Of a DNA stretch of 64,000 bases, positions 38,654-48,577 are shown piece by piece. The notes below the pieces were generated by a model, which saw nothing but the letters and a program-made list of their open reading frames with translations, did not search any database and was not told the DNA's origin. The stretch comes from Gammaproteobacteria bacterium (GTDB lineage Bacteria; Pseudomonadota; Gammaproteobacteria; Legionellales; Legionellaceae), in NCBI GenBank assembly GCA_024742995.1, contig JANSXK010000001.1:212721-276720 (forward strand). Direction: 5' to 3'. Numbering within the stretch: position 1 is the first letter of the stretch; every line of letters starts with the position of its first letter. The position numbers and the translations under genes were made by a program.

Positions 38654-39469
38654 TCAGCTCCGACGTTTCAATGAGTTGAGCAATGCTGCCAAGCGACAAC
38701 CGGCATAAACCAATTGTTGTCCGCATATTTTTCTAGTATTGGCCTCATAAGTTTCCGTCGGTGCGGCGTCTTCTTGTATCGCGTACGCATATTGGATAGC
38801 AAGCAAATGTGATTCTTCTGCCCAGTGCATAGCGTCCAAATTTTCTTTTGGACAAGACCATTGTGTTTCTAAGTTTTCAGCCAATTGCTTCACTTCAGTC
38901 GTACTCATGGGCGAAGAGAGTAAACCACCCCCTCTATCCCAATAACGATGTAAATTGGGTGCAATCTTGTTCTTGCCTAAATGAAAGTCGTTGCCACCAC
39001 GATCCCCTTGCGGATGTGCTTGACTGATACGTGTGATGGTATGCAAAGGCTGATGAACATCGCCCACCACATGCAACAAAATCCGCAGTGCAATGGCTTG
39101 CTCCTCTTCTGAAGCGGTTTTATCCAATAACGTACGGCTGGCATCATTGATCGCTGAAACAGCATTGACTTTAGAAAGCTTCGGCGCAGGTGTGTCATCA
39201 ACCTTATAGGGCAAATCGATATAATGCATCGGCTTGAAAGCAAGATGCTTAGCATCATACAAAACATCTAGCCATACTGTTGCTCCAATTAAGCTATACT
39301 GCCGATACTGATGATTTAAGCTTTGATTAATATGGGCATAGGTTTCTTTCGCATCTGCATCGAGATGCATATAAGCAATCTCTCCAACCACACGATGACC
39401 ATTAGCAGACCAAGGAAAACAAGGTATGGATAGACCCACCATTAAGAAAAATAAGATATTTTTTAGCAT
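38654..39469 (-). CDS. S1/P1 nuclease
   Basis: A 271-residue secreted zinc-dependent nuclease/phosphomonoesterase. The signal peptide ends before Trp20, and the mature protein begins WSANGHRVVGEIA: N-terminal tryptophan and His25 are ligands of the trinuclear zinc centre. Further ligands are visible in MHYIDLPY, HVVGDVHQPLHTI and GDRGGNDFHLG, and in HRYWDRG. It would cleave single-stranded nucleic acids or dephosphorylate 3'-nucleotides in the periplasm or outside, a scavenging role. It is a single gene facing pdhC. Confidence 0.9.
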   Translation of the reverse strand: MLKNILFFLMVGLSIPCFPWSANGHRVVGEIAYMHLDADAKETYAHINQSLNHQYRQYSLIGATVWLDVLYDAKHLAFKPMHYIDLPYKVDDTPAPKLSKVNAVSAINDASRTLLDKTASEEEQAIALRILLHVVGDVHQPLHTITRISQAHPQGDRGGNDFHLGKNKIAPNLHRYWDRGGGLLSSPMSTTEVKQLAENLETQWSCPKENLDAMHWAEESHLLAIQYAYAIQEDAAPTETYEANTRKICGQQLVYAGCRLAALLNSLKRRS

Positions 39470-39561
39470 GCGTTAGTATACTGTTTTCAATTGATCAATG
39501 CCATAATACAGCAAAATAACCATGACCCTTACTCAGTGGTTTCTACTAGAAGTGATGTGAT

Positions 39562-40749
39562 ATGAAAGGTATTTTAATTTCTGGAGCAGGTATCGCCGGC
39601 CTCAGTATCGCAAGACAACTTAAAAAGCATGGCGTTGCTTATACTCTAATTGAAAAAAAACCAAATTTAGATATGGCAGGCATCAGCATTGCGCTTCCTG
39701 CGAATGCAGTAAGGGCCTTGCGTTATATGGGTTTTTCCGAAGCAGTGGAGAAGATGCATCAAGTCAATCGTATTATTTATTCACGTAGCAATGGCACCAT
39801 CATCAGTCAAGCCTCTTTACTAGATGCACCTTTAAGTCTTGATAAATTCGTAGCCCTTGATCGCAGTAATCTACTCGCTATATTACGTCAAGATGTCGAG
39901 GCTGATATAACATTCAATGTCACTATCACACAAATCAAACAACATAACGCAGGTGTTGACGTCAAGTTTTCCAATCCTGCCCTTAACGGACAATATCACG
40001 CAGTGATTGGAGCCGATGGTATTCATTCTACTGTGCGTGAATTGGGCTTTGAAAAATCCGGTTTGGTAGATTTGGGCGTCACGAATTGGCGTTGGATGTG
40101 CGACTATCCAACAGAACATATTCAACCCAATTATATGCTGGGTATGAAAAATGCGTTTTTAGCTTATCCTGCTGGACCAGACCGTATCTATTGTTATGCA
40201 CAGCAATCTGATGCAAAAGGTCAATTCCAAAATACTGACAAAGCCTGCGAGAATTTGAGTCGTTTATTCGCGAAATATAAAGGCGTGGCTGCGCCTTTAT
40301 TAAAACGCTTACCTGAAAATAAAGATATCTACACTGGACGACTTCGTTCTGTACCAAGCCCTTTGTTTCATCAGGGTAACCTAGCTTTGATTGGCGATGC
40401 CAGTAATGCGTGCTCACCAATGCTACAACAAGGTGCTGCCACTGCATTTGAAGATGCAATTATTTTGTCTGAATTACTGGTAAATTTCCCAGTTCCAAAA
40501 GCATTCGAACACTATCATGCCCTGCGACATCAACGCGTAGAGTGGATCACAAAAACCTCGGATGATGCAATCAAAGCATTCATCAAAATAAACTCACGCC
40601 TGGCGATGATAGCAAGAAATGTATTTATTAAATATAAGGGACCACTTAATGTCCTGGGATGGAAGCAAATACTATCTAATTGCCCACTAGACAATATGAG
40701 TAATTTTATTCAAAATAGCTCTCATAAAATTAAAGAGCAGCTTATATGA
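39562..40749 (+). CDS. FAD-dependent monooxygenase
   Basis: A 395-residue flavoprotein of the p-hydroxybenzoate-hydroxylase-like group. The N-terminal Rossmann motif is GAGIAGLSIARQLKKHG, the DG motif reads VIGADGIHSTVREL, and the second FAD motif LIGDASNACSPMLQQGAATA is complete. Such enzymes hydroxylate aromatic or related substrates with NAD(P)H and oxygen. The stop overlaps the start of the fumarylacetoacetase-like gene by an ATGA, suggesting a short catabolic or tailoring operon; the substrate is unknown. Confidence 0.87.
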   Translation: MKGILISGAGIAGLSIARQLKKHGVAYTLIEKKPNLDMAGISIALPANAVRALRYMGFSEAVEKMHQVNRIIYSRSNGTIISQASLLDAPLSLDKFVALDRSNLLAILRQDVEADITFNVTITQIKQHNAGVDVKFSNPALNGQYHAVIGADGIHSTVRELGFEKSGLVDLGVTNWRWMCDYPTEHIQPNYMLGMKNAFLAYPAGPDRIYCYAQQSDAKGQFQNTDKACENLSRLFAKYKGVAAPLLKRLPENKDIYTGRLRSVPSPLFHQGNLALIGDASNACSPMLQQGAATAFEDAIILSELLVNFPVPKAFEHYHALRHQRVEWITKTSDDAIKAFIKINSRLAMIARNVFIKYKGPLNVLGWKQILSNCPLDNMSNFIQNSSHKIKEQLI

Positions 40750-41741
40750 AATTACGGCGCGTACTGACACAAAAGGGCCCCCAAGTGGAAGCACTACAAT
40801 CCAATACGTCTGATGTGTGGATTCGATTATCCACCATTGCGGCGTTGGATGATATTAGCCAGCGTTTTTCTGTACCACACAATTTGGCAACTGATGTCCT
40901 TACCGTGCTTAAACTAGGCACTGACGGGTGGAACGTCTTATCAGAGCACGTCAACAAAAGCACCATTGCACAACCAGAATCCGATGCAGCCCTTATCCCG
41001 CCACTGCAACCCTCATCGTTTCGAGACTTTTTGCTCTTCGAACAACATTTTATTGATGCTTCACGTGGGTTTGTAAAACGATTTTTACCTCGAAAATATA
41101 AGATCACCTCCTTGTACGAGAAGCTAAGTGGTAAAACATTCCCCAAATTCAAACCATCTCCCGTATGGTACAATCAACCTCTATATTATTTTGGTAATCA
41201 TTTGAATTTTATAACCTCAGGCGACGACATCCAACAACCCATTTACAGTCAAGCATTGGATTATGAGTTGGAACTCGGTGCTGTTCTTGCCAAGCCACTA
41301 TTTAATGCGACACCCAAAGAAGCGGAGAACGCGATTGGTGGATATGTTGTACTCAATGATTTAAGTGCCCGAGATGTACAAATGACTGAAATGCAATCTG
41401 GTTTTGGCCCACAAAAAGCAAAGCATTTTTTAAATGCCATGTCAGGCATCGTGATCACGGCAGATGAAATCATTAACCGTGTAAATCATTTACAGGGCTC
41501 TGTAAGCATAGATGGTGTCACACGCATGCATTGTACAACTGAAAAAATGCAGTACTCGTTGGGAGAAGCCATCGCCTATGCGTCTAAAAGCGAGCAATTA
41601 CACCCTGCTGAATTATTTGGCTCAGGAACATTACCGGGTGGCAGTGGCATGGAAAATGGGTATTGGCTACAACCGAACAACACCTTGTGTCTAAAAATAA
41701 ATGAGATTGATGAATTAACTAATAAAATTGTAAGTTCATGA
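40746..41741 (+). CDS. Fumarylacetoacetate hydrolase family protein
   Basis: A 331-residue member of the FAH family, which hydrolyses C-C bonds of fumarylacetoacetate-type diketones. The metal-binding LDYELELGAVLAKP (ExE), VLNDLSARDVQ and GSGTLPGGSGMENG are present. The length and the separate N-terminal domain (VWIRLSTIAALDD) fit the bacterial FAH-like proteins near tyrosine or homogentisate catabolism. No homogentisate dioxygenase or maleylacetoacetate isomerase is adjacent, so the pathway cannot be fixed. Translation is coupled to the monooxygenase. Confidence 0.88.
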   Translation: MKLRRVLTQKGPQVEALQSNTSDVWIRLSTIAALDDISQRFSVPHNLATDVLTVLKLGTDGWNVLSEHVNKSTIAQPESDAALIPPLQPSSFRDFLLFEQHFIDASRGFVKRFLPRKYKITSLYEKLSGKTFPKFKPSPVWYNQPLYYFGNHLNFITSGDDIQQPIYSQALDYELELGAVLAKPLFNATPKEAENAIGGYVVLNDLSARDVQMTEMQSGFGPQKAKHFLNAMSGIVITADEIINRVNHLQGSVSIDGVTRMHCTTEKMQYSLGEAIAYASKSEQLHPAELFGSGTLPGGSGMENGYWLQPNNTLCLKINEIDELTNKIVSS

Positions 41742-41846
41742 ACCCTAAAAACACAATTGAGCCAATGTCGAACGCTTCTGGCAATAACTTGCCTCCCCAC
41801 AACAAACATGAGATAATTCTTGCCATCTTTTTCTACCAATGCAACC

Positions 41847-42812
41847 ATGTCAAAACTTAATTGTGCAGTGATTGGCGTAGGGTACCTTGGCCGGTTCCAT
41901 GCACAAAAGTATCACCAACTGGAAGAAGCCAATTTAGTCGGTGTCTGTGATCACACCTCAACGACCGTTGCGCGTGTTGCGGAAGAATTGCAAGTCCCTG
42001 CTTTCACCTGCCATAAAGACCTTTTCGGCAAAGTTGATGCCGTCAGCATCGCTGCTAGCACCAAAGCACATTATCAAATTGCCAAAGACTGTTTGGAACA
42101 AGGCATTCATGTTTTAATCGAAAAACCAATGACAGAAACGGTACAACAAGCCGACGAACTGCTCGCTATTGCCAAAGCACAACAGGTCAAATTGCAAATT
42201 GGACATATAGAACGCTTTAATCCTGTTCGTATCGCCGCAGTAGATTATTTAGACCACCCGTTGTTTATTGATTGCCAACGTCTGGCCATGTATACCCCTC
42301 GCGGTGCAGATGTTAATGTTGTTTTAGATTTGATGATTCATGACATTGATTTGATTCTAACGATGGTCAATAGTCCCATAGCATCGGTTGAAGCCCACGG
42401 CTCATCAGTTTTGACTTCCGCCATTGATGTTGCAAACGCACGTATCACCTTTGAAAACCGCTGTGTAGCAACAATCACAGCCAGTCGACTTCATACAACT
42501 GCCGAACGTAGTATGCGTATTTTACAATCCAAATCTTATCTTTCCATGGATTTCCATCAGAAAAAAATCACCTTGTTTTATCAAAATAAAAAGGAAACCC
42601 TACATCCTGGCAAGCTGACAACCGCCCCTCAAAACATTGCAGTTGAATCCAATGATGCATTACAAGCTGAAATCGCAGCATTTATAAATTGTATTCGTGA
42701 AAATAACCCACCTATTGTAACAGGTGATCACGGTCGCAATGCCTTAGCAGTTGCGGTACAAATCTCCGAATTAATTGAAAAAAATTTGGCCTATCATGCA
42801 ATCACAGCCTAA
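41847..42812 (+). CDS. Gfo/Idh/MocA family oxidoreductase
   Basis: A 321-residue NAD(P)-dependent oxidoreductase: Rossmann motif VIGVGYLGRFHAQKY, the family EKPMTETVQQADELL (catalytic-type lysine in EKP), and QIGHIERFNP. The remainder is the alpha/beta sugar-binding domain with LDLMIHDIDLILTM. ATG 41847 is chosen because the Rossmann strand begins right after it, though no good ribosome-binding site is visible. Overlap of 17 bp with lpxB suggests a role in lipopolysaccharide or nucleotide-sugar metabolism; the substrate is not known. Confidence 0.87.
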   Translation: MSKLNCAVIGVGYLGRFHAQKYHQLEEANLVGVCDHTSTTVARVAEELQVPAFTCHKDLFGKVDAVSIAASTKAHYQIAKDCLEQGIHVLIEKPMTETVQQADELLAIAKAQQVKLQIGHIERFNPVRIAAVDYLDHPLFIDCQRLAMYTPRGADVNVVLDLMIHDIDLILTMVNSPIASVEAHGSSVLTSAIDVANARITFENRCVATITASRLHTTAERSMRILQSKSYLSMDFHQKKITLFYQNKKETLHPGKLTTAPQNIAVESNDALQAEIAAFINCIRENNPPIVTGDHGRNALAVAVQISELIEKNLAYHAITA

Positions 42813-43971
42813 ACACATTGTCATCATTGCTGGCGAGGAATCAGGTGATCAACATGCAGCAACGTTTATCCAAACCCTCAAACAACGCCAACCTCATTTA
42901 AAAATTACTGGCATCGGTGGCCAACACATGCAAGATGCAGGTGTTGAGCTCATTTCAGATTTGGCGCGTCACGGCGTGACTGGTATTTCTGAAGTGTTGC
43001 TACATGTCAGAGTAATTCGCAACGCTTTTAAAAAAATCAAAGCACATTTGGATACCACGAAACCTGATTTGCTTGTTTTGGTTGATTATCCTGGCTTTAA
43101 TCTGCGTTTGGCGCGCTATGCCAAGACCGTACTTAATATGCGGATTGTATACTACATTAGCCCGCAAATTTGGGCATGGAAAGCCAATCGCATCCATACG
43201 ATTCGACGTTATATCGACAAAATGGCAGTCATTTTACCTTTTGAAAAAAAATTATATGAAGAGGCAGGTGTGCCAGTAAGCTTTGTCGGTCATCCCATGG
43301 TGGAACACCTCAATATTCAGGAATCACCTGCGGCATTAAAACAACAGTTAAACATTCCAGAAAACAAAACCATTTTAGCCATATTACCAGGTAGTCGACG
43401 CAACGAAATCAAACGCCTGATGCCAATACTCCGAGAAGCGGCCATCTATCTGACCCAACGCCACCCCGAACTTCATATCGTAATACCTGTTGCGCGTAGT
43501 TTACAAAAAGCACAGATTGCCACGTTTTTTGAAAGCACATCGCTGCCATTAACCTTGATTGAAGAACAAGCCATATCAACTGTTTATTGTAGTGATTTTG
43601 TGATCGTTGCATCTGGCACGGCTTCTTTAGAATGCGCGCTACTGACCAAACCCATGTGTATCATTTATAAGACCTCTTTAATCACCTTTGTGGCAGCATG
43701 TCACTTCATGCGCGTTAAGTATCTTGGACTGTGTAATCTTTTACAAAGCAAAATGATTGTGCCTGAATTGATGCAATATGATTGTACAGCAAATGACATC
43801 ACTGAATTGATGTCTGATTTGATGACAGATGAGGCGAAGGCAAACCGTATGGTATCTCGACTGCAAAGACTTAAACAAAGCCTTTCACATCAAGATGCCG
43901 AAATGAGTATTGCTGAACTTATTGAAACTGAACTGCAAGCGACGGAAATAAGTCATGACCATTCACATTGA
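42796..43971 (+). CDS. lpxB: Lipid-A-disaccharide synthase
   Basis: Glycosyltransferase joining UDP-diacylglucosamine and lipid X to form the lipid A disaccharide. About 391 residues. Family motifs: IIAGEESGDQHAA, GIGGQHMQDAGVE, DYPGFNLRLA, YYISPQIWAWKANR, VGHPMVE, LLPGSRRNEI-like LPGSRRNEIKRL and ASGTASLECAL. ATG 42796 overlaps the upstream oxidoreductase, and the 3' end overlaps ybeY by 17 bp. Together with lpxH elsewhere in the window this shows a normal lipid A pathway. Confidence 0.95.
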   Translation: MQSQPKHIVIIAGEESGDQHAATFIQTLKQRQPHLKITGIGGQHMQDAGVELISDLARHGVTGISEVLLHVRVIRNAFKKIKAHLDTTKPDLLVLVDYPGFNLRLARYAKTVLNMRIVYYISPQIWAWKANRIHTIRRYIDKMAVILPFEKKLYEEAGVPVSFVGHPMVEHLNIQESPAALKQQLNIPENKTILAILPGSRRNEIKRLMPILREAAIYLTQRHPELHIVIPVARSLQKAQIATFFESTSLPLTLIEEQAISTVYCSDFVIVASGTASLECALLTKPMCIIYKTSLITFVAACHFMRVKYLGLCNLLQSKMIVPELMQYDCTANDITELMSDLMTDEAKANRMVSRLQRLKQSLSHQDAEMSIAELIETELQATEISHDHSH

Positions 43972-44428
43972 TATCCAACACGCCAGTAAAACAGACTGCC
44001 CTATTGAGGATGCCATCATCACCAATTGGGCAGAAGCCACGCTGCAATCTGAGCAAAATACCGGCGAACTCACCATTCGCTTGGTTGATATCGATGAAAT
44101 AACAAATTTGAATCATCAATACCGTCAGCAACAAAAACCCACCAATGTACTGGCATTTCCAAGCCGCTTACCCCCGAATGTCACGTTAGATTGCCCCTTA
44201 TTAGGCGACGTGATTCTTTGTCCTAGCGTCTTAGAACAAGAAAGTATGGCTGGAAATCTGCCCTTGCAAGCCCATTGGGCACATATTATCATTCATGGCA
44301 TATTACATTTATTAGGGTTTGATCATATCAACCCCAAGGACGCAGATCTCATGGAAATCCGCGAAATTGCTTTACTCTCCAAATTTGGTTTTGATAACCC
44401 TTATACAGAGGACCATCACGTTGAATAG
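43955..44428 (+). CDS. ybeY: Endoribonuclease YbeY
   Basis: Zinc-dependent RNase needed for 16S rRNA 3' maturation and ribosome quality control. 157 residues. The metal motif HGILHLLGFDH (His114, His118, His124) is intact, and KPTNVLAFPSR and LLGDVILCP are as in the family. It overlaps lpxB upstream and corC downstream (8 bp). The ybeY-corC pairing is standard in gammaproteobacteria. Confidence 0.95.
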   Translation: MTIHIDIQHASKTDCPIEDAIITNWAEATLQSEQNTGELTIRLVDIDEITNLNHQYRQQQKPTNVLAFPSRLPPNVTLDCPLLGDVILCPSVLEQESMAGNLPLQAHWAHIIIHGILHLLGFDHINPKDADLMEIREIALLSKFGFDNPYTEDHHVE

Positions 44429-45278
44429 ATCTGAGAAATCACGGCAGTGGCTACAACGGTTAAAACACTCGTTACACCTTGATCCCCAAACCAAAGATCA
44501 ATTAACCGATGTGTTACGTGATGCCCAGGTTCGTGCATTAATTGATGCAGAAACCTTGGCGATATTAGAAGGTGCTCTAGCATTTGCCGAATTGAAAGTG
44601 CGGGATATCATGCTTCCTAAAAAACAGATGATATGTATTGAACAACAAACCACTTTGGCAGAAATCATTCCTATTGTCACAGAATCAGGACATTCGCGTT
44701 TTCCAGTACTAAATGAAAAAAGTGATGAGGTGATTGGTATTTTGCATGCCAAAGACTTATTGCGTTTTCAAAATCTAAAAACCGATGATTTTGATCTTCC
44801 AGATATCGTTCGCCAAGCCCCTGTCGTCCCAGAAAGCAGACGTTTGGATAGCCTTTTGCATGATTTTCGTTCGCATCGTAACCATATGGCAATTGTGGTG
44901 GATGAATATGGGGCCATACTTGGCTTTGTCACTTTAGAAGATATCCTCGAGCAAATTATTGGTGATATCGAAGATGAATTTGATATTGACGAAGAGGCAA
45001 ATATTAAAATTCATGCAAACGCGCACTATATTGTCAAAGCGCACACTCCGATTAAGGAATTTAACGAAGCGTTACACGCCGCTTTTAACGATCAGTTTTA
45101 CGATACCATTGGTGGGGTTGTCATGGCTAATTTCGGACATTTGCCCAAATCAGGAGAAACCACCACCATTGATGACTTTTCTTTTAAAATCATCAGTGCC
45201 GATGCACGCCGGATTCATTTGATTGAATGTATTGATCAAAGAAAGGTACCGCCCGAAAATATAAAAGTACCAAACTGA
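44421..45278 (+). CDS. corC: CorC/HlyC-type CBS-domain protein
   Basis: A 285-residue cytosolic protein linked to magnesium/cobalt efflux: two CBS repeats (about residues 60-185, with RDIMLPKKQMICIEQQTTL and HMAIVVDEYGAILGFVTLED) and a C-terminal CorC/HlyC domain (IIGDIEDEFDIDEE...DTIGGVVMANFGHLPKSGE). I choose TTG 44421: AGAGGA lies 8 nt upstream, LNRSEKSRQW is the family-like N-terminus, and it overlaps ybeY by 8 bp. A longer in-frame start at 44319 would lie deep within ybeY. Confidence 0.9.
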   Translation: MNRSEKSRQWLQRLKHSLHLDPQTKDQLTDVLRDAQVRALIDAETLAILEGALAFAELKVRDIMLPKKQMICIEQQTTLAEIIPIVTESGHSRFPVLNEKSDEVIGILHAKDLLRFQNLKTDDFDLPDIVRQAPVVPESRRLDSLLHDFRSHRNHMAIVVDEYGAILGFVTLEDILEQIIGDIEDEFDIDEEANIKIHANAHYIVKAHTPIKEFNEALHAAFNDQFYDTIGGVVMANFGHLPKSGETTTIDDFSFKIISADARRIHLIECIDQRKVPPENIKVPN

Positions 45279-45324
45279 GAGCCGACAGATTATAATGGAC
45301 CTTTTTGCCAATTAGAGTACGACC

Positions 45325-46596
45325 ATGTTAGATATCCGATACATTGTAGAGCACGTCGACAGCATTCGTGACATCATTAAAAAACGCCATCTTAAAGCGG
45401 ATTTAGATGGCTTATTAGAACTGTACGCCACTCGCAAATCACAATTACTAGCATTGGAAAACCAACGCGCAGAAGCCAACCGTATTGCTAAAACCATCCC
45501 CTCTGCCGCTGCAGAAGAAAAACAGGCTTTGATCGATCAAGGTCGTACTTTAAATCAAGACATATCTAAAGCTGAAGATGCTTTGCGTCTTTTAGAAGAA
45601 GATTACCAAGCAGCTTTGTACAGTATTCCTAATCTCCTACCAGAAGACACCCCTCTCGGTGTAGATGATGAAGAAAACGTCGTACTACATACCTACCTAG
45701 AGCCTCCAGTATTTGATTTTGAACCCAAAGATCATTTAGAACTCGGCAAAGCATTGGATATTTTAGACTTTGACAGTGGCGCCAAAGTTGCCGGCAGCAA
45801 ATTTTATTTTTTAAAAAATGATGCCACCATGTTGGAGCTTGCATTGCAATTATTTGCAATGAAAATAGCGCAAAAATACGGCTATACCCCCCTGGTTACC
45901 CCTGATTTGGCAAAAAAATCTGTGTTGATTGGCACAGGATTTTCACCACGCGGCGAAGAATCCAATATTTATAATTTAGAGGATTTAGATCTCAGCTTGA
46001 TTGCGACGTCAGAAATCACAGTGGGTGGCATTCACAGTGACACCATTCTTGAAGAAGAACAATTGCCCATCAAATACGTGGCGATGAGTCATTGTTTTCG
46101 ACGAGAAGCTGGATCGGCTGGTAGAGAAAGCAAAGGCTTATACCGCGTTCATCAGTTTTCTAAAATAGAACTCTTTCAAATCACCACCCCAGAAGCCGGT
46201 GAAGCAGCCCATGATGAGATTTTAGCTTTAGAAGAAGCTATTTATCAAAAGTTAGGAATTCCTTACCGCGTGGTGAGAATTTGCGCTGGAGATCTGGGCG
46301 CACCTGCTTATAAAAAATATGATATTGAAGCTTGGATGCCAGGCAGAGATTCTGAACAAAAATACGGGGAAGTAACATCCACGTCAAATTGTACAGATTT
46401 CCAATCACGACGCTTAAATATCCGTTATCGCACGAAGGACAATAAAAAAATATTTCCTTATACGCTCAACGGCACAGCCATTGCTCTCAGCCGCACTTTA
46501 GTTGCTATTTTAGAAAATTATCAGCAAGCTGATGGTACTGTGTTGATTCCAGAAGTATTGCGTCCTTATATGGGAAAAGATAGGATTGAAAAATAA
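45325..46596 (+). CDS. serS: Seryl-tRNA synthetase
   Basis: Class II synthetase that charges tRNA-Ser (and tRNA-Sec where present). 423 residues with the long antiparallel coiled-coil arm at about 30-105. Motif 2 FRREAGSAGRESKGLYRVHQF and motif 3 with LNGTAIALSRTLVAILENYQ are complete, and EVTSTSNCTDFQSRR is diagnostic for SerRS. Length and start are normal. Confidence 0.98.
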   Translation: MLDIRYIVEHVDSIRDIIKKRHLKADLDGLLELYATRKSQLLALENQRAEANRIAKTIPSAAAEEKQALIDQGRTLNQDISKAEDALRLLEEDYQAALYSIPNLLPEDTPLGVDDEENVVLHTYLEPPVFDFEPKDHLELGKALDILDFDSGAKVAGSKFYFLKNDATMLELALQLFAMKIAQKYGYTPLVTPDLAKKSVLIGTGFSPRGEESNIYNLEDLDLSLIATSEITVGGIHSDTILEEEQLPIKYVAMSHCFRREAGSAGRESKGLYRVHQFSKIELFQITTPEAGEAAHDEILALEEAIYQKLGIPYRVVRICAGDLGAPAYKKYDIEAWMPGRDSEQKYGEVTSTSNCTDFQSRRLNIRYRTKDNKKIFPYTLNGTAIALSRTLVAILENYQQADGTVLIPEVLRPYMGKDRIEK

Positions 46597-46612
46597 GCGC
46601 TAAGGAAAAAGC

Positions 46613-47188
46613 ATGCTTGATCAATTGGTTGCCAGTTTCTCAGTCATCGTAGATCAAACCCAAGCTAATATGCACTTCTTAGCAGGCATATTGCTGTTGC
46701 TGTGGGGAGTGTACCTGCTTAATCTTATTTTAGGCGGCCGGCTATTACATTTGGGCATTTTGCCACGCCATGTGTCCGGCTTACCGGGTATTGTATGTGC
46801 ACCTTTTCTGCACGCCAACTTCAATCATTTGTTTTTCAATTGCATCCCACTGATTGTCCTTGCTAATTTCATTTTGATTCAGGGTGTGCCTTATTTCCTA
46901 CAAGTGACGTTTCTGATTGTAATGCTTTCAGGCACACTCACCTGGTGTTTTGCCAAACATGGCTTACACGTAGGCGCAAGCGCTGTCATCACTGGATACT
47001 GGGCATTGTTGGTCGCAGATAGTTATCAACAAAATACCCTCACCGCAATCATACTTGCAATCATATGCGTTTACTACTTTGCAGGCATTTTCTTTGCTAT
47101 CTTCCCAGGAGAAAAAGGTGTTTCCTGGGAAGGGCATTTGTTTGGTTTGATCTCGGGATTATTAGTCGATCTATATTTTATGCGTTAG
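46613..47188 (+). CDS. Rhomboid family intramembrane protease
   Basis: A 191-residue membrane protein with about six segments. The catalytic serine is Ser123 in GASA and the histidine is His175 in EGHLFGLISG; HANFNHLFFN (67-75) gives the oxyanion-region HxxxxN pattern. Short rhomboids like this have a bare six-helix core. The natural substrate is unknown; there is no GlyGly-CTERM clue nearby. It follows serS by 16 bp and may share its transcript. Confidence 0.85.
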   Translation: MLDQLVASFSVIVDQTQANMHFLAGILLLLWGVYLLNLILGGRLLHLGILPRHVSGLPGIVCAPFLHANFNHLFFNCIPLIVLANFILIQGVPYFLQVTFLIVMLSGTLTWCFAKHGLHVGASAVITGYWALLVADSYQQNTLTAIILAIICVYYFAGIFFAIFPGEKGVSWEGHLFGLISGLLVDLYFMR

Positions 47189-47271
47189 GTTTCTATCCTC
47201 ATTGACTAAATAAAATCATTTATTGGCCGATACAGCAAACATCTAGTGCCATTTTATAGGACTGCGACATC

Positions 47272-48099
47272 ATGAAAATTAAAACACTCAGCACGATACT
47301 TTTTCTTTGTGCCACCATGCATACTGCTTATGCTCAGGAAAAAGAAATCGCTTTGACCATTGATGATCTCCCTTTTGTCGGTACCAATAGCGCGACCAAA
47401 GGTAATTTAGGACGTGCTCATGATCGCTTTACCAAAATCATGAATTATTTGATTGACGCCCATATCCCCGCCACTGGCTTTATCATTGCCAATTCAATCG
47501 CTCGTGGACAGTGGGAATTATTAGAAGAGTTTCGTGATGCTGGTTTCGGCTTAGGAAACCATACTTATTCTCATGCCAATCTGAATCGCATGTCTGCGCA
47601 ACGCTATATTGCCGAAATCGAACATGCGGATAAAATATTGCAACCAGTGATGACCCAACCCAAATACTTCCGCTATCCTTATTTAGCAGAAGGCCGTGGT
47701 GCAACCAAACAAGAAGTACAAGCGTATTTAGCAGCCAATCACTATATCATTGCCCCTGTTACTGTAGACAGTAAAGATTACTATTATAATCAGCTCTACT
47801 TGAATAAACATTGGCGCGTTCGTCATCAATATTTAGATGGGATTAAGCGAAAATACCTAGATCATATTTGGCGACAAACTGAAAAAGCGGAAAAACGTTC
47901 GAAAGATGGCAACAGCGTTCAAATATTGCTAGTACATTCTAATTTGTTAAACAGTGAGTGCTTGGACGATGTGATTCAAATGTATAAAGACCATGGCTAT
48001 AAATTTGTTACGTTAAAAGAAGCATTAGAGCACCAAGCAAATATGGGACCTACCATCGAAGCAAGGCATAGAAAATATCCCAGACTTTCTTTTCAATGA
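47272..48099 (+). CDS. Secreted polysaccharide deacetylase family protein
   Basis: A 275-residue NodB-fold protein with a signal peptide (cleavage near AYA-QEK). Asp31-Asp32 in LTIDDLPFVGT and the metal-binding His97/His101 of NHTYSHANL form the deacetylase site; FRYPYLAEG is motif 3. The late motif VQILLVHSNLL supplies the final histidine. Targets in this family include peptidoglycan, N-acetylglucosamine polymers and xylans; which applies here is unknown. Confidence 0.85.
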   Translation: MKIKTLSTILFLCATMHTAYAQEKEIALTIDDLPFVGTNSATKGNLGRAHDRFTKIMNYLIDAHIPATGFIIANSIARGQWELLEEFRDAGFGLGNHTYSHANLNRMSAQRYIAEIEHADKILQPVMTQPKYFRYPYLAEGRGATKQEVQAYLAANHYIIAPVTVDSKDYYYNQLYLNKHWRVRHQYLDGIKRKYLDHIWRQTEKAEKRSKDGNSVQILLVHSNLLNSECLDDVIQMYKDHGYKFVTLKEALEHQANMGPTIEARHRKYPRLSFQ

Positions 48100-48161
48100 C
48101 ATAGTAGACTGGGTCAAATCCTGATACACTACCGCTCTGATGTCATACGTAAGATGTTACC

Positions 48162-48437
48162 ATGAGCGATAGTGTATTTTGTATCAAACTACAAAAAGAT
48201 GCGGAAAAGCTCCCTGCGCCACCCTTTCCGGGAGACTTAGGGGAGAAAATATATCAACACGTTTCCAAAGATGCTTGGGGCAGTTGGTTGAATCACCAAA
48301 CCATGTTGATCAATGAATACCGCTTGAGTTTGATCGATCCACAAGCACGTGAATTCCTGCGCTTAGAAATGAAGAAGTATTTTTTTGGCGAAGGATCGGA
48401 AAAACCATCTGGATTTGTCCCCGAAAATGAAAAATAA
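48162..48437 (+). CDS. yggX: Probable Fe(2+)-trafficking protein YggX
   Basis: A 91-residue member of the YggX family, implicated in protecting iron-sulfur clusters from oxidants. [19 protein letters not shown] carries the conserved cysteine (Cys7), and [19 protein letters not shown] and [12 protein letters not shown] are family signatures. It lies just upstream of tRNA-Phe; in many relatives it follows mutY. Confidence 0.93.
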   Translation: MSDSVFCIKLQKDAEKLPAPPFPGDLGEKIYQHVSKDAWGSWLNHQTMLINEYRLSLIDPQAREFLRLEMKKYFFGEGSEKPSGFVPENEK

Positions 48438-48460
48438 TCACAGAAAATCAACATAAGATC

Positions 48461-48489
48461 TTGACTCTAAAGCGTTCTCATCGTTTAAT
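48461..48489 (+). promoter_or_regulatory. Promoter of tRNA-Phe
   Basis: TTGACT, an exact 17-bp spacer and TTTAAT, ending 12 bp before the mature tRNA 5' end. Confidence 0.6.
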
Positions 48490-48501
48490 AGCATCTTCCT
48501 C

Positions 48502-48577
48502 GGCCAGATAGCTCAGTCGGTAGAGCAAAGGACTGAAAATCCTTGTGTCGCTGGTTCGATTCCAGCTCTGGCCACCA
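48502..48577 (+). tRNA. tRNA-Phe (anticodon GAA)
   Basis: Acceptor stem GGCCAGA/TCTGGCC, D-loop AGCTCAGTCGGTAGAGC, anticodon stem AAGGA/TCCTT with loop CTGAAAA (GAA at 48535-48537), T-arm CTGG-TTCGATT-CCAG and an encoded ACCA end. Confidence 0.97.

Noticed and set aside
44319..44420. Longer N-terminus for the CorC-like protein
   Set aside because: It would lie inside ybeY; TTG 44421 has an AGAGGA site and gives a family-like start.
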